A DNA stretch of 64,000 nt from Mactromeris polynyma (taxonomy: Eukaryota > Mollusca > Bivalvia > Venerida > Mactridae): contig JASFXZ010000002.1 in the NCBI GenBank assembly GCA_032209605.1, positions 57,228,431 through 57,292,430 on the forward strand, written 5' to 3'. Position numbers and translations under genes: made by a program. Within the stretch, counting starts at the first letter, position 1. Each line of letters begins with the position of its first letter. The notes under the pieces are model-generated. The model saw nothing but the letters and a program-made list of their open reading frames with translations, was not told the origin of the DNA and made no database searches. This document shows, in pieces, positions 1 through 14,100 of this stretch.

Positions 1-475
1 TCAGTGTGATATGCCTTAATGATTGATCCATGTTATTGTGATATACCTTAATGATTGACTCATGTCATTGTGATACGTCTTAATGATTGACCCATATCAG
101 TGTGATATGCCTTAATGATTGATCCATGTTATTGTGATATACCTTAATGATTGACTCATGCTATTGTGATACGCGTTTATGATTGACCCATATCAGTGTG
201 ATATGCTTAATGATTGATCCATGTTATTGTGATATACCTTAATGATTGACTCATGCTATTGTGATACGCGTTTATGATTGACCCTTGTTATTGTTATACG
301 TATTAAAGATTGACCCATGCTATTGAAATATGCCTTAATGATTGACCCGTGTTATTGAGATACACCTTAAATATTGACCCGATCATTGTGATACGCCTTA
401 ATATTGTGATATGCCTTAATGATTGACCCGTGTCATTGTGATACACCTTAATGATTGACCAAAGTAAATGCGTAG
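1..475. repeat. 32-bp tandem array, running off the left edge
   Basis: Seen: about 14 copies of a 32-bp unit of the form TGATATGCCTTAATGATTGA plus CCCATGTTATTG, with substitutions and small deletions. Divergence rises towards 475, where the array fades out. It lies in the eag intron after exon 4. No coding potential. Confidence 0.9.
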
Positions 476-2026
476 TGGTTTAGGCCCATATGCATCAATG
501 GTTAAAAATCGAGTAAAATAAAGACACAAGGAAATCCTACTATAGGACAGAAAGATTAAGACAATCAAGTATTGTTATTTTGAAAACCTAGCGTATCATG
601 TTTAACAGCCATTTACATGGGATTTTACCCATCAATATTAAAATTAATATCAAATTTATAAGCGAAGTTATCTCTCGATATATATGTAACCAATTTGTTG
701 ATACATTCAGCGATACTGCAGAAAATATATTTTTTGCGGCTTAATGTCTGGAAATATCAATATGCGGCTTTGAAACGCGTTCGTATCCATAGTAACGTTT
801 GATAGCTTAAGGGTAGCAAATCCGATTATATGAAAAAAAATATCCTATCAACCAGCATGACCTTTTAGAAACTTCAAAGAAGCTTTTCTGCTTTAAGTTT
901 CATCCTAAACAGAACTGAAACTTTACCTATTGGAATACGAGGATGTCCATATAATCTGAACTACAGACAAATCTAAAAATATAGCGTGATTTGTCCAACA
1001 ATTTTAACATAGACATCTGTTAACAATTCAGATTTCGCAAACGTACCAGACACGTTTGGTATCTATACATTTATATCAATATACACATTCAATGATTAAT
1101 TTTATTTTTGACAAAATGATGATAGAAATGTACGAAAGTCCGGTGGTGACATTCATACTTCCCCTTGGCATGTCACGATTTCAAGATTTCAACTTTACGA
1201 ATTCACGAATCACAAATTCAAGACTATGGATTCGTAAAGTGTGAATGACACTACCGGTCTTTCATAGAAACACGACTCAGTTTCTGAACGTTCATCTTCA
1301 ATATTTCTTTTCCTTTCCATTCAAGTTGTCATGCCAGAATAAGCGCTGTGCATTTTCCGTAATGATAATTGTCTTTTTATATCATTGTATATAATCTAAC
1401 CATTTCTCTGGATACAATAATGACACATTTGTGTAAAGTAACAACGGCAGTCTATCACGATAATATTTCAGCTTGGAGTACAGAACAGTTGTTATTTTTT
1501 ATTTTCTGCATTCAATTCATCAAGTGGTGGCATTATGAATCAACATCAATCATCTGTGAGAACCGGGCGAGTGTGTCTCTGGGGAAGATATTGATACATT
1601 GACACGTGTATATAATCACCAATATTGCTATGAATCTATTATACGGTCAACAAACGGTGTCATCAGTAATAGAATTAGTTCAGTTTAATACGCATTTACT
1701 ATTATTTCGGTCAGAGGGTTGGGAATGTGGCCTTTGAACTGGACATGTTTTAATGCGGTCAAATAAAGTCTGACCTACTATACTCGTGATATTGACACTG
1801 GACCTCTTTGTGTTTGTACAAAAAGACATTTGTCGAGAGATCATTTGCACACAAAATTAAGAAAATGTGAGATCATTTCAACAATTATAATTACATTTGG
1901 GTTTGAATTGTAAAAAGCGAATTCGGGCCATTTCCGTTTCAGCCGGACGTATATCACTACATTGTATGTATACAACCTTAGCGTTGTATGTCTGATAGGT
2001 GAACTTATAATCCTAACGATACTCAC
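476..2026. other. Intron sequence after eag exon 4
   Basis: AT-rich sequence with only short open frames, none resembling a known protein. I looked on the minus strand for the next EAG exon (linker to S1) and did not find it. No structured element was recognised. Confidence 0.6.
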
Positions 2027-2148
2027 ATTTGCTATTTGTGACGGTCTTGATGCTTCAAATCTCATACTTGGTATACTGGATGAGAACTGAAGTATTGTTG
2101 AACGGTTCCTCGTCACTGATCTCGCTAATCGGGCAAATTTACTCATTC
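2027..2148 (-). CDS. eag: eag channel exon 4 (linker between PAS and S1)
   Basis: Seen: 122 nt. The acceptor is GGATATTTCAG, ending at 2149. The donor is GTGAGT, starting at 2026. It encodes [20 protein letters not shown] followed by a serine-rich stretch ending PSQIAN, and leaves in phase 0. The KFARL-R motif corresponds to GKFARLTRAL just after the PAS domain of vertebrate KCNH1. No further eag exon was recognised between 1 and 2026. Confidence 0.88.
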
Positions 2149-5100
2149 CTGAAATATCCAACAACATCATCCATTATACAACATAAACCAGCAACCTGAT
2201 CGCATGGTCTTGTTAAACTAAATATAACTAGGAGTCTGCGTGAGTTGTTGTAATGTATGTATACTGCTAAAAAGATAACCTGTCATTTAGTAATTGGCAT
2301 TTAAGGGGACTGCATGGTCCGGGATATAACGGATACTTTCACTCGGCTCTCAAATCTTATATCACAGAATGTACTCTTACTAGTTCGAGTGTGGGAAATG
2401 CATGAACATATCAACTGGGTGCTGAATATTCTGTTTGGTCCATGTGCTTGGTATATATATATGATATGTATGGTAATTATAGGATATGGGAGAATTGTAT
2501 TGGGTTTGAGTGCAACATTCCACACACAGACTATAAATTACACCTATATTGATATTACACTCAAATATGTAGCAAAATGGGACACCAAGAATATTCAGCG
2601 CTCATTCGATATTATCCTACATTTTCACACTCAATATGAGACACTATGAGATAAGAGTAAACTTTGTGATTTGAGATTTGAATGCTATGTATAATCCGGG
2701 GCCCTGGTGGGTTAACACCATGATCAGTTTATCATGCTTTGAGAACAAATATTTCTTGGTGATCAAATTGAAACACATTTTGATATAGTCAAATATCATT
2801 CATACATACATTTATAAATATCAGAGGTTTTACTTGCATGTTATGATACATTATAGCAGTATGCTCCTTTAAATAGAACATGTTAATGGTCAGCCTCGTT
2901 GGTTTGCCTTGCTTGTGAGCCAGTAGTTTGTATCTATACTGGTCAAACGTGATAACGCGCCAGTACGATGTCACAAAGCTTCTAAGCTATTCTGGCAACT
3001 AAATTATGCCAAAATGGTGATTTTTATAATCAAATTGTATCCGTTTATCAAATTGATAGCTTATTCATCAAATCTGATTATCAACAAGGGAAAACTAGCG
3101 CCAGCCACGAATAAGAATTTATGTTATTCGATTCCGATAATAATAATTATTATTATTATGAATGAAAACATTTTTCTTCAGAATTTATTTAATCTATTTG
3201 TTCTATATGTAGAAAAAAACAGTAATTATAATTCCTACTGAATCACGAAGTTCGTGACGATGTCTGTCTCTCTCACACTTTTCAAGAGTCATTAGAAAAT
3301 AAACACGTAGTAAACATTATAATTTACTCTCCTGTTTTCAGAAAATATTTGTCTTTTCGTTATGCGATGGTATTCATTAAGTCGGTCGTATACATAGTAC
3401 AATGATAATTTACCCAAACATTGCCGAAGTCTGTAGGGATTGGTTGTAGGTCGATTTAACTAGAAAATATGGTTCCGATTGTTTACTCGTGTACGAATGG
3501 TAAATATTTATTGTAGAGGAATGACCATCCAGTATTTATGGATCTCTCAACACATTAAACATTAATTACACGAGCTAAGTATCGTTTAGAATGAACATGT
3601 GTGGGCGGATAGATTATATTGAAAGTTATCAGCTTCACGCAAAGCCCATTCTTTTCATTTTTATGTAAAAAAGTATATACAGCGCGATCCTCTTATGAAC
3701 AACAGCGTTTAATCTATTTAAAACAAATGCTACTAATTTATTTTCCCTAGAGCAACACTATAAAAAGCAGCTGAAATTTGCATCTACATACCTCGTGTGT
3801 TTTCATCGTCGATTGGTTGTTTTAAAGCTGTGATGTCCTTGAACGTACACAGTATAAGTATCACTTGGTCCTTCTCGTTACGTATCGGCGCCATGTTTAG
3901 CAGTAGCCACAATGGTGATCCTGAAATATACAGCACTTCAGTATTAGATTCAGCATGGAAAAAATATACTTTCAGTATTAGATTCAGCATGGAAAAAAAT
4001 ATACAACACGAGTATTTCAGTATTAGATTGAGCATGGAAACTAATATACAACACGAGTATTTCAGTATTAGATTGAGCATGGAAACTAATATACAACACG
4101 AGAATTTCAGTATTAGATTGAGCATGGAAACTAATATACAACACGAGTATTTCAGTATTACATTGAGCATGGAAACTTATATACAACACGAGTATTTCAG
4201 TATTACATTGAGCATGGAAACTTATATATAACACGAGTATTTCAGTATTACATTGAGCATGGAAACTTATATATAACACGAGTATTTCAGTATAAGTTTG
4301 AGCATGGAAACTAATATATAACTCGAGAATTTCAGTATTACATTGAGCATGGAAACTTATATATAACACGAGTATTTCAGTATAAGTTTGAGCATGGAAA
4401 CTAATTATAACACAATAATTTCAGTATTAGATTCAGCATGGAAACTAATATATAACACGAGAATTTCAGTATTAGAATCATCATGGAAACTAATATATAA
4501 CACGATAATTTCAGTATTAGTTTGAGCATGGAAACTAATATATAACACGAGAAGTTCATTATTAGATTGAGCATGGAAATAATATACAACACGAGAATTA
4601 AAGTATTATATTCTGCATGGATATAAATAATCAACACAAGAACTTCGGCATTATATTCAGTATGGAAATAAATATAATACACAATCGCTTCAGTATTATA
4701 TTCAGTATTGAAATAAAAATATACTTTCAGTATTAGATTGGGCCTGGAAATAAAAAAAAAACTCAAGAGCATTTGTTGAAGGTCGTAAGATGTTCTGTAT
4801 AAAGACGTATTACAGTATTTAACATTAAAGGGGTTAAGGAACATTTAGTTTCCCATGTCTGTGTTTGTATTGTGTCTGCACATGAACCGAACTTGATAAA
4901 CTGACACTTCTGCAAATGGATTGTTTTTGTATTTGCAATTTTTGTGTATTTAGGAAGCAAGCAAGCTTTATATATCGCGCGGTATGCATTCATGTGTTCG
5001 CGATGTACTGGTCTTTGCTTTTATCCGTATCAAAACTATAAACATAAGGTGTATATTAACAAATGTAAAAATATATATAGAATCTGACATGTGAGCCCCG

Positions 5101-8100
5101 ACCTTTCAGTCGAATCCATTTTGAAGACAGCAGTATCTACACCAATAAGTTATCATTGTAGCATAAATAAATTCAATGAACTGAATATGATACATTCCTA
5201 TGTGACATTGTAGCGCAGTCGGTATAGTAGCAGACACGGATTAGTGTGTGTATGGTATATATAAATGGCTCAACCCCATACCATACCATATATATATAGT
5301 ATGGTATGGTATGGGTTTGTGCCTCAAATGTGTTTCCATTTTAAATGGATGAGATCGCTTGTAAACACATACATTATAATTATCTATCAGCAGCGAGTTA
5401 GGATGATAGTAAAAGGTCTTTGTTTCGATGTTAGTTTATGCTGAATGTAAATGATTTAGTGACACGTTCCTCTCAGTATGTCGTTAAACAACAAAACAAA
5501 CCGTTTATCACGGACCCTAAATTTAAATTAAACACATGAAGGTATGAATAGCATCGATATGTGAAAGATTGAAGAAAATAACATGCTAAGTCTCATTCGA
5601 CAAATTTTACAGTGCAATATTGACCAGTTGCAGAGTTTATGATCAAGATGTACGCGTATGTGTCTGGGCAAATAGCATCCTAACAGTATAATCAATGCTG
5701 TATGGCAGCACGTTCTGTTCTCATATTGTCATCAACAAATCACCAGGTTTAGAAACCAGTAGATGACTCTATGACGTCCTCTGATGTTTATGAGTTTTGT
5801 ATATACAGTAAAACCTGAATAATAAGACCACCCATGGGATCCTTGAAAAATGGTCTTATTATTGAGGTGGTCTTAAGACTGAGGTTGAATAAAGAGCAAA
5901 ACAGTGGTGTTATTTTAAGGTGGTCTTATTATTGAGGTGGTCTTTCAGCGAGGTGTTACTGTAGGTACATGTTGTATCGAGCAGTTTTATATTATGAATT
6001 CATATCACTCAAAATTGATCAATTGATTGATTTCTTCATTTACTAATTGGTTGATTACATAAAAACCTAATCAATTAATTGGTGTATTAATTGATTGGTT
6101 CATTCATTTATATATTAATTGTTTGACTGATTAATTGATTTAATAACTGACTAATTTACTGTTAAAGGATTTATCGATCGATCGATTTATTATGTACCAT
6201 CGAGTTTGTTTTTAAACTTCATCAATTGATGTACAATATTTATACATATTCAATTTTGTGTACGCATTGATGTTTATAACTGTCATGTGCTATACGCAAT
6301 ATATGTACACGTTGTCATGTTTAATATAATGTGTTTGTATGTGACGAAACGTCATATTTAAACATATCAAAATAAAAAAATTGTTTATTGTATTCTTAAC
6401 AACGGTATTTAACTATTGACTTGACAAAACGATGTATCGACAATCGGCAGCAAAATCTTCTTCGTCATGTTATTGATTTGTCAAAATTCGAGTGCGTATG
6501 TTTCATTTTCTATTTAATTTGAATGTTCAAAAACAAACACCTTGATATCTCCAACACCGGAAGTGTAAACACAATAGTACCGATAATACTGTATCCTATT
6601 ATCATACGAGTGTTTCAAGTAGACGACTAAAACCAACCCTTTATAATGCATCTGTCTAGAAACGTCCCTACGTGAACAGACAATCTAATTTCGATTTTCT
6701 TAGCATGTTCTAGGCTCTTAATTCACTCAAGTTAGTGGTTACCGTCGTAATTATACCGTATTACACAGTACTAAGCATAGGAGATAGACTTACCACATGT
6801 ATGCTCGGAAGATTTATGTCAACACCAGATTGACGATTCCAATTTCCCTGTCGATACACTGCGACTGACAGCAAGTACTGATTATGTAGTTAAAAATTGA
6901 TTCAAAATTTTATAAATGAGGAAATAAAGCAAAGTGAGCAATGACAGAACAGTCGATAATCATATTACTAAATAGACAATGCTGTTAATTCGTAGTGACA
7001 AACTGTAAATCATTTTAGAATATTGTTTTGTACGATACAACACTGAAGAAGCTAGTCAATTCGTAAATCGTTGGTGTTATGCTTTGTTCGGTCTACAGTT
7101 AACATACCCTTCACATATTGCGCACACTATAACACTTATGTAGTTGCCATTATATGGCATCATGTTTGTAATAAGCCCAGGATCCATGGACATGCATATC
7201 CCCAAACAAAAGAGCTTCCGTCAAACTTCAAATTACTGTTCTGCATTTCAAATAAATGTTACTATGAGTTAAAGTGGTACGACAAAGATTCACACGTGGC
7301 CAGTAAATGTATACATTTAGGTACATAGTGATGACAAAATGAAGATTTAAGTTTACAAAGACGGACTAGTCACGAACTATTTTAACATTATTACACACAA
7401 TTATCTCGTAGTAAATGGGTATTGTGTCTCGTACTGACTTGCTTGATGCAGATGTTTTTACTATTATTTTAATGCAATATTGACGCCAGGGGCATTATTC
7501 ATAAGCATTATAAGTCTAACACTCTATTCATTTTGCTCCAATGTTGTTATGACAATATAGATTTCAATAAAAATTGCCGAAAGTGTAAAGATGCAGACAA
7601 CCATTATTCAATCAGAATTTCATTCATTTAGTTTTAATAAAAACAAAATGCTGGGAGATATATAATTTTGCAAATTTAAAGTCTATGTCTGTGTTTCAGA
7701 CTTAGGTGGTTGCGAATGTGGCCCCTGGCTTCCTGTACTTTTACCAGTGATTTTGAACCATGTATTTTTAACATCGTATTTATATGAACGTCGTCTCTTC
7801 AGAGGTATGCATATAAATTTAAAAAAAACATAATTGAAATGGCACTTCCTGAACAACAATGATCATTATAATAGAGTGATAGCGACACCCATACATCTAA
7901 TACGTTAATATAAAGCCGTAATGCATCTGATAATACGAAAACAATTTTCTCGAAACTTTTATCTAAATAATTGTTTCGCTATAATTGTGTATCAGCTAAT
8001 GGATTTTCTATCTGATGGAGAAAACACGTATAATAACTTAATGGATCATGTCGGCTTTCAGACAGTACAACAGAAATATCTCCTGTACATTCCGCCATCA

Positions 8101-11100
8101 ATTTGTAGAGATAGCAATGCGGTGACATCTTTCAGTTTTCAAACTACGAGCACAAATACAGACTTGTGATATATGGATTCAGAAAACCGACTGAATGACG
8201 TAATAGAAACATTTGTGTGTGTATTCTAAGCCGGTTAATATTAATATAGTGCCAGGTTGTGTGCGAAATGAATTTTCAAAATGAGAGAAGTCTCAACCTC
8301 TGAAATTTTACATTTTACTTTATCTATATAATTATTTTATTTAGAATTTAGGCCAATTAATTTGGTAGAATTGTCATACAATGTCCTTCTCTAAAAGTAT
8401 ACCTACACATTATACACATAGTACCAATTTGTTTGTTTCACAGTTTAGACTTCATCTATATCTTCTGTAGTCACACTACGTACACTATATAAATGCGGGT
8501 AACATATTGACTTTATGCCGTAGTTTACAGATAGGAGAACGTTCTTCTCCGCCTTCTTCGTTTTCTGCGCTGTATATGGTCAGCCATGTTGCAGAAATGA
8601 ACTGTTTGGTCATTCCTCTCAGTTTCCGATCAATGTGACTCACTGACGGTCATCTTGCTTCTCTCTCCTGATCATGTCGTTTATACTTTTATAGGACAGG
8701 CTCTCTTTTACAGCATGAACAAATTGGTGATGCTATCAGCAGGTGTTTAACATTGTAGTCTATTGTATCTAGATCAGAGTCTCACCAAGATGACCTGGCC
8801 TCGAAGGTGAGTCTAGCTTCTCATGACAAATAAATCGTAACAATTTTCAGTGAAAACCAATTTTCGTTCAAGTAGTTGTTAGAGTTGTCAAGATTTTTCA
8901 AAAGTATGTCATTCATGTACACCGGTCAGCTGACCTAACCAGCGTCCCTCTTTTGTTTTACCAACTACTTCTATTTTTCTTCGACAACATTTCCCCACAT
9001 CAATTTGAGGTCGGGCATATGCATTTGAATGTGTTGTCTACAGTTAAATTGTCACGGAGAAGACAAACTCCCTAAACGGGGCCGAACATACGATCCCCAG
9101 CTTGAATGTCCAGTGCTCTACCGACTGAGCTAACGGGTTCAAAGTAGTTTATTAATAGTAAACAGTATAATACAGTCAGAAAAGACATCAAATCTGTTAC
9201 TACTATCGAACTTTTTATTTCTACAATAATGATCTTCAGTCATGATACATCCTTATATAACAATATACATGTATCAGCAGAAGATAACAAAACCGTATCG
9301 CATCATTCACAGTAGTAACCTGTATGTTTGTCAGACATTCTATCGCCCTCATAAGAACGAATGCACGCACTCGATTGTGTTTGTTTGGGTGAAGCAGCCG
9401 AAGTTCAGTAACAAACCTAATCCGATGTGCTTGCTTTCCTATCTACACTATGTTGGTCTTTCAGAAGAATATGAGAATGCTTCTACAGGAAATAAACACG
9501 GAAGAACGGAAACCTCATATCCTTTATCCTATTATTGCTAAGAACTTCCGCCTAGAAAACTGCAAAGTCATTGTTTGTTTTAATGTCATCTTTATATAGA
9601 CACCGATTGTGAAAATATAATCACAGTATGCATCAATTTATGCATTCAGGCTTACAACTTAACCAAAACAGATCTTATCCAGTTTGGATTTCTTCAAATG
9701 CGTTTTCAAACATACAGTGCTCTTTAAAAACTCAATTACATGTTACGTTGTTATACAACACAATGCATATATTTACTTGCATTAACCAATTTAATATAAG
9801 TAACGAATAGTTATTTACCAACAGGAGGAGTGGCGTAACCAAGTCATCAAACTTGGACAAAATGGCGAACCACAATCTTTAAAGAACCTGACGTTATCTG
9901 AATGTTGCTAATGCACTCATTCATTTCATACTAAGTATACAAACAGCCTGGATGTTGTGTGCAGAATTTGATCGAGACTTTCAATGTATACACTCACAGG
10001 TATTAATTACTGTGTTTTTCCTGGAGGTCAGAGCTAGAGCAAATCATATTGCGTATATAACGATCATATTCCAATATATATATTTCAATTATTAGTCCAG
10101 AAATATCGATTCTTTGTTTAGTTCGAATTCGGAGTCGCGCAATGACCAAGGAAATGGGTTTGGAACAAAATACTGAAAACATATTATATATTTGTTCAAG
10201 CTTACTTATTTAAAGGGCTCGAGTTCTAACGTACCTGATGATTGATCAGGTCGACAACATAAAATACAGAGAACGCTCACCAGTCGATTACATTCCTACT
10301 CCGAAATCTCTGCCCAAGCCGTAGGGAAAGCCTCGTTCTTATCGATTTTAGAAGACTCGTTTAATACATTCAATAAAACATTACAACTCATGTAATGTCA
10401 TCTATTTATACGCATCTCCAAATATGTTCTGTGATATTAAATTATGTTATCCTTTCGTTCGTTTGACCATTCAATATAACAAAATGTAGCTAAAACGTTT
10501 TAGAGATTAATACAATTATACATTCATATACAAATGTAACTGGTAGTCAATAATTAGCAAAGTAAATAATATTTTAAAACTTTTTTATGTTAACGTTCAT
10601 TACAATCATAACAAAGGTAGGCGCAGTGGTCGAAATGTAAAGCGCCTGACCACTGATCCGAAGGTCGTGAGTTCGAGCCTCGAGATGGTCAGGGATTGAT
10701 GACAAATGTTTTACTTTACAAACAAACTGACGAAACGTCCATGTGATTGTCGTTTATATTCAGGTTGGCAAGTTTTAACTGTGTCTGGTTTTCTAGAATT
10801 CAGAGCAAACAAAAGTACAAGATGGTACCAGAGACATTTTTCAGACAATTAACTTCACGCTATGTCACACCATGTATGTCGTCATCCGAATTAATCTCAT
10901 CGCGATCCCTATTCGAGCGTTTTTAATTCCTTGAAGAGCTTTTTTCGTTATACGAATTAGAATAAGACTCTCTATACACATCGATTAAAATCTTTTATAA
11001 CAAAGTTAGAGGATTACAAAGTCTAGTCTCGGTGACGAAGTGTCGTCTAACAATGTACCGGTGTATTTACGGAATCCCAATGGATACAACATGACTCTTT

Positions 11101-14100
11101 GGTTGCTAAGAAACCAAACCTTTGTTAGACTTGTGAACGATTGAGTGCACCCTAATGCCAGGTTTACATCCCCAGTGGTAATTTAACATTAACATTTTCA
11201 AGTCGATATTCATATTTTCACCAACCATATATGTCTGGTATTTTGTTCATTTTGTTATTGTTTACTAGCATGTACAGGGTGTTAAAAACAGTTCGTTCAC
11301 AAAGTTTGAATTTTAGTATTTTGTTTAATTGCACGTCTCATCTATGTCGCTATATACCAATAGTTTACTGCTGCGTGAGCGTTCAATATAAAACAGATAT
11401 TCATGAAAAAGGCAGCAGTTTTCATTATGCGAAATTAAGCCAGCGCAGCACTATTTTCATTTTATCGAAATTCAAACGTACATTCATGTCCTTGTGTGCT
11501 CTTGGTGCTTGTGCACTAAGTGTTGATGTGTGGAATTTACTGCTCGACTTCTTGCTTGTTTTTATCACAGTATGAACGAACTTTACTGGCTACCGTAAAA
11601 GTCATTGCACCCGGTTAGTTTCATTGAAGGAACTCATCATATATCGATCAATATAACCTATAAACGGCATGACAACGCCTTCGTGAAAATACTCGTATAT
11701 AAATACTTGACACCTACATCAGGGTGTAGCATTAAACAATGACATTTCTGTTTTGATATTTGAGTCATGTACGTACAGTGTTCTTGAACAGCTCTGGTCC
11801 CGACTTCATGAACATGCTTAAGTATGTAGTCAGTAATTGTCTTAAATATATTCAGCACGTACGGTCGAAACGTTTGGAACACTTCCGCGCGAGAAAAGTA
11901 GGTATTTGTTCTGTATATATATAATACTCACCAGTATCTACAGGAAAACGAGATTTAGAGCAAACTAATTACTAATTAATAATTAAAAACTAAAAAACGA
12001 GAAATATTTTCAAATTATGCTCTTTCGATAAATTTAAACGATAAATGTCTAATATCGAATCAGGTTTTAAGAAAAAATCTTTTGAAAGCCAAATAAACAT
12101 TCGTGAAGTCGAGGCCCAGTTCTCATATATTCTGAGACAGAACAGGAGATTGCCAGGATGTGTACGATATACCATATACATTTAGTTTCTTATCATTTAT
12201 GGTCTTCACTAGTGTATCAATAATTAACATTCAATTCATTATCGCATTCATAGGATGATTATCTTAGAAGTATTAAATGTCCCTCTACCGCATGCACTCT
12301 CCTAGGTCGCCGTCCTAGATCCCCTACGATATGTTCATGTTTCGTTTTGCTTTTGGAGCGGTTCTGATCTTTGTATGTGTCATTTCCTGCTCGACTTCTT
12401 CATTCATTTTCAGATGGAACTGTTCTTTTATGTGATTTTGTGAAAATAAACAACACAATAGGACTTCAACATCAGCAAATTTATATCGCGTCTGCAGAAC
12501 ATTTTGATAGAAGTTTCTGTCGATTATTATAGCACAATACAATGGGATGGACTTGCATGTAAAGGCATAATGAAAATAATCGTTATGTTGATTGTATGGC
12601 GAGTATCAGTTGCAGTTTCATTTCCAACCTCCTCGAAAGTATCTAAATCGATTTACCTTTCAGAGGTCCGCCTACGGATTCATTTATAAAGTAACTATTC
12701 GTGTTGTCTTCATAATTTCTTGACACTAGTTCTACTATGGAGTGTAAACATTTCATGTAAAATGGATTAAGCCATGAGTCCTCAACAGTACAAAAAACAT
12801 GGTTGACCTCGAAAGTGAACTGTACTTAATAAAGGTACCATTAAATGTGCTTAATAAAATGAACATCATGTTTATAGAATCCATTTTATGTTTGAATGTA
12901 ATTATTTGTAGCAACATACTCAAAGGTTTAACTAATCACCCCGTGGGTATTCCGTACCCGCACCAATCAATAGTCAATACATGTATTTACATAGTACTTT
13001 CATCAACCATTTCACGAGGATAAAATCGGTTTTAGATTATGATATGTTTGTACGGTACAAACATGATTGATTGGGTACACACAGTTAAACCGTGCGTTGT
13101 TCTTGTCATTACAATGTGACAATACTTTCCATGCATGTTGTCTGTGGCTTCTAACAAAACCAGTTTCGCCTGATTGGTTATCAGACACTCGGTCCAATAT
13201 TTTTATCAATTTGAAATAGTATACATTTGATATCGATGCTTTTAATGACGCAGTAGGATTTAATAATCAAATATTTTCTGCAATCAGTACTGGTGCCTTG
13301 TTTATAAACATTGTACGGCCAAAACACTTCGACTTTAAAAATGTTCTTTTTTCTCCTATGTTGTTATACAATGTAACAATTTATATTTTAATTCAACAAT
13401 TGGCAGAAATAAACAGAGGGTAACGACAAGTATTCAGTCAAAGGTTCACTCGTTTACATGTAATGTGAACAAAAGTCTGATATGTTTTTTTGCAAATTTA
13501 AAGTATATGTTTCTGACTTAAAGCTATTCTGAAAAAGGCTCATGTTGTCTGTAGTTGTGTTTGTCAAAACGACCCTCCCATAGAGACACAAGGTAAACAA
13601 ACCAAAATACTGTTGTTTATTAATTTCACATTAAAAGGTCGAAACCGCCCGAACAATGTTGACCTTTTTACAGTCCGCCATCAAAGCCAGTCTATAACAT
13701 TTGTGGAGGGCTGGTGTATATGGAAAATACAACAGTACCACAGGTTTTTTTAACCGCGCCACATCAAACGGTGAACTGGTTAGCTTTGCATATATATTTG
13801 TCTTATATATTTAGTTGGTACTGCATTCATAATGAATGAAGTTGAGTGATTTATTTCATGTCTTTAATCTTACTTTCTTTAAATATTCTTTGTTGGTAAA
13901 AGCCAAACATAACTGTCTACAGAATATTGCCAGTTTTGCACCATGTTCATAAATGAAGCAAAATTTAAAAAAATAACAATCTTGAAAAAAGATGGTCGGC
14001 GCAATTTAAAGGTGCAACATAAAAAAAATGCCGATATGTTACGATTGCTGGTCACTTCAGATCCAAAATGGGTTTCGGTAAATGCACCGAAATTCAGTAG

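Noticed and set aside
1..475. Possible CRISPR-like direct repeats
   Set aside because: The 32-bp units are contiguous with no unique spacers, and the context is eukaryotic. The same holds for the other arrays.
3784..4993. Open frames of 76-147 codons on both strands
   Set aside because: They come from the 45-bp tandem array (multiple of 3, no stops) and its edges. Only 3792-3920 on the minus strand is real coding sequence (eag exon 3).
9060..9141. tRNA gene
   Set aside because: A and B boxes are good but the acceptor and anticodon stems do not close. The same reasoning applies to 10618-10700, 40843-40914 and 63784-63850.
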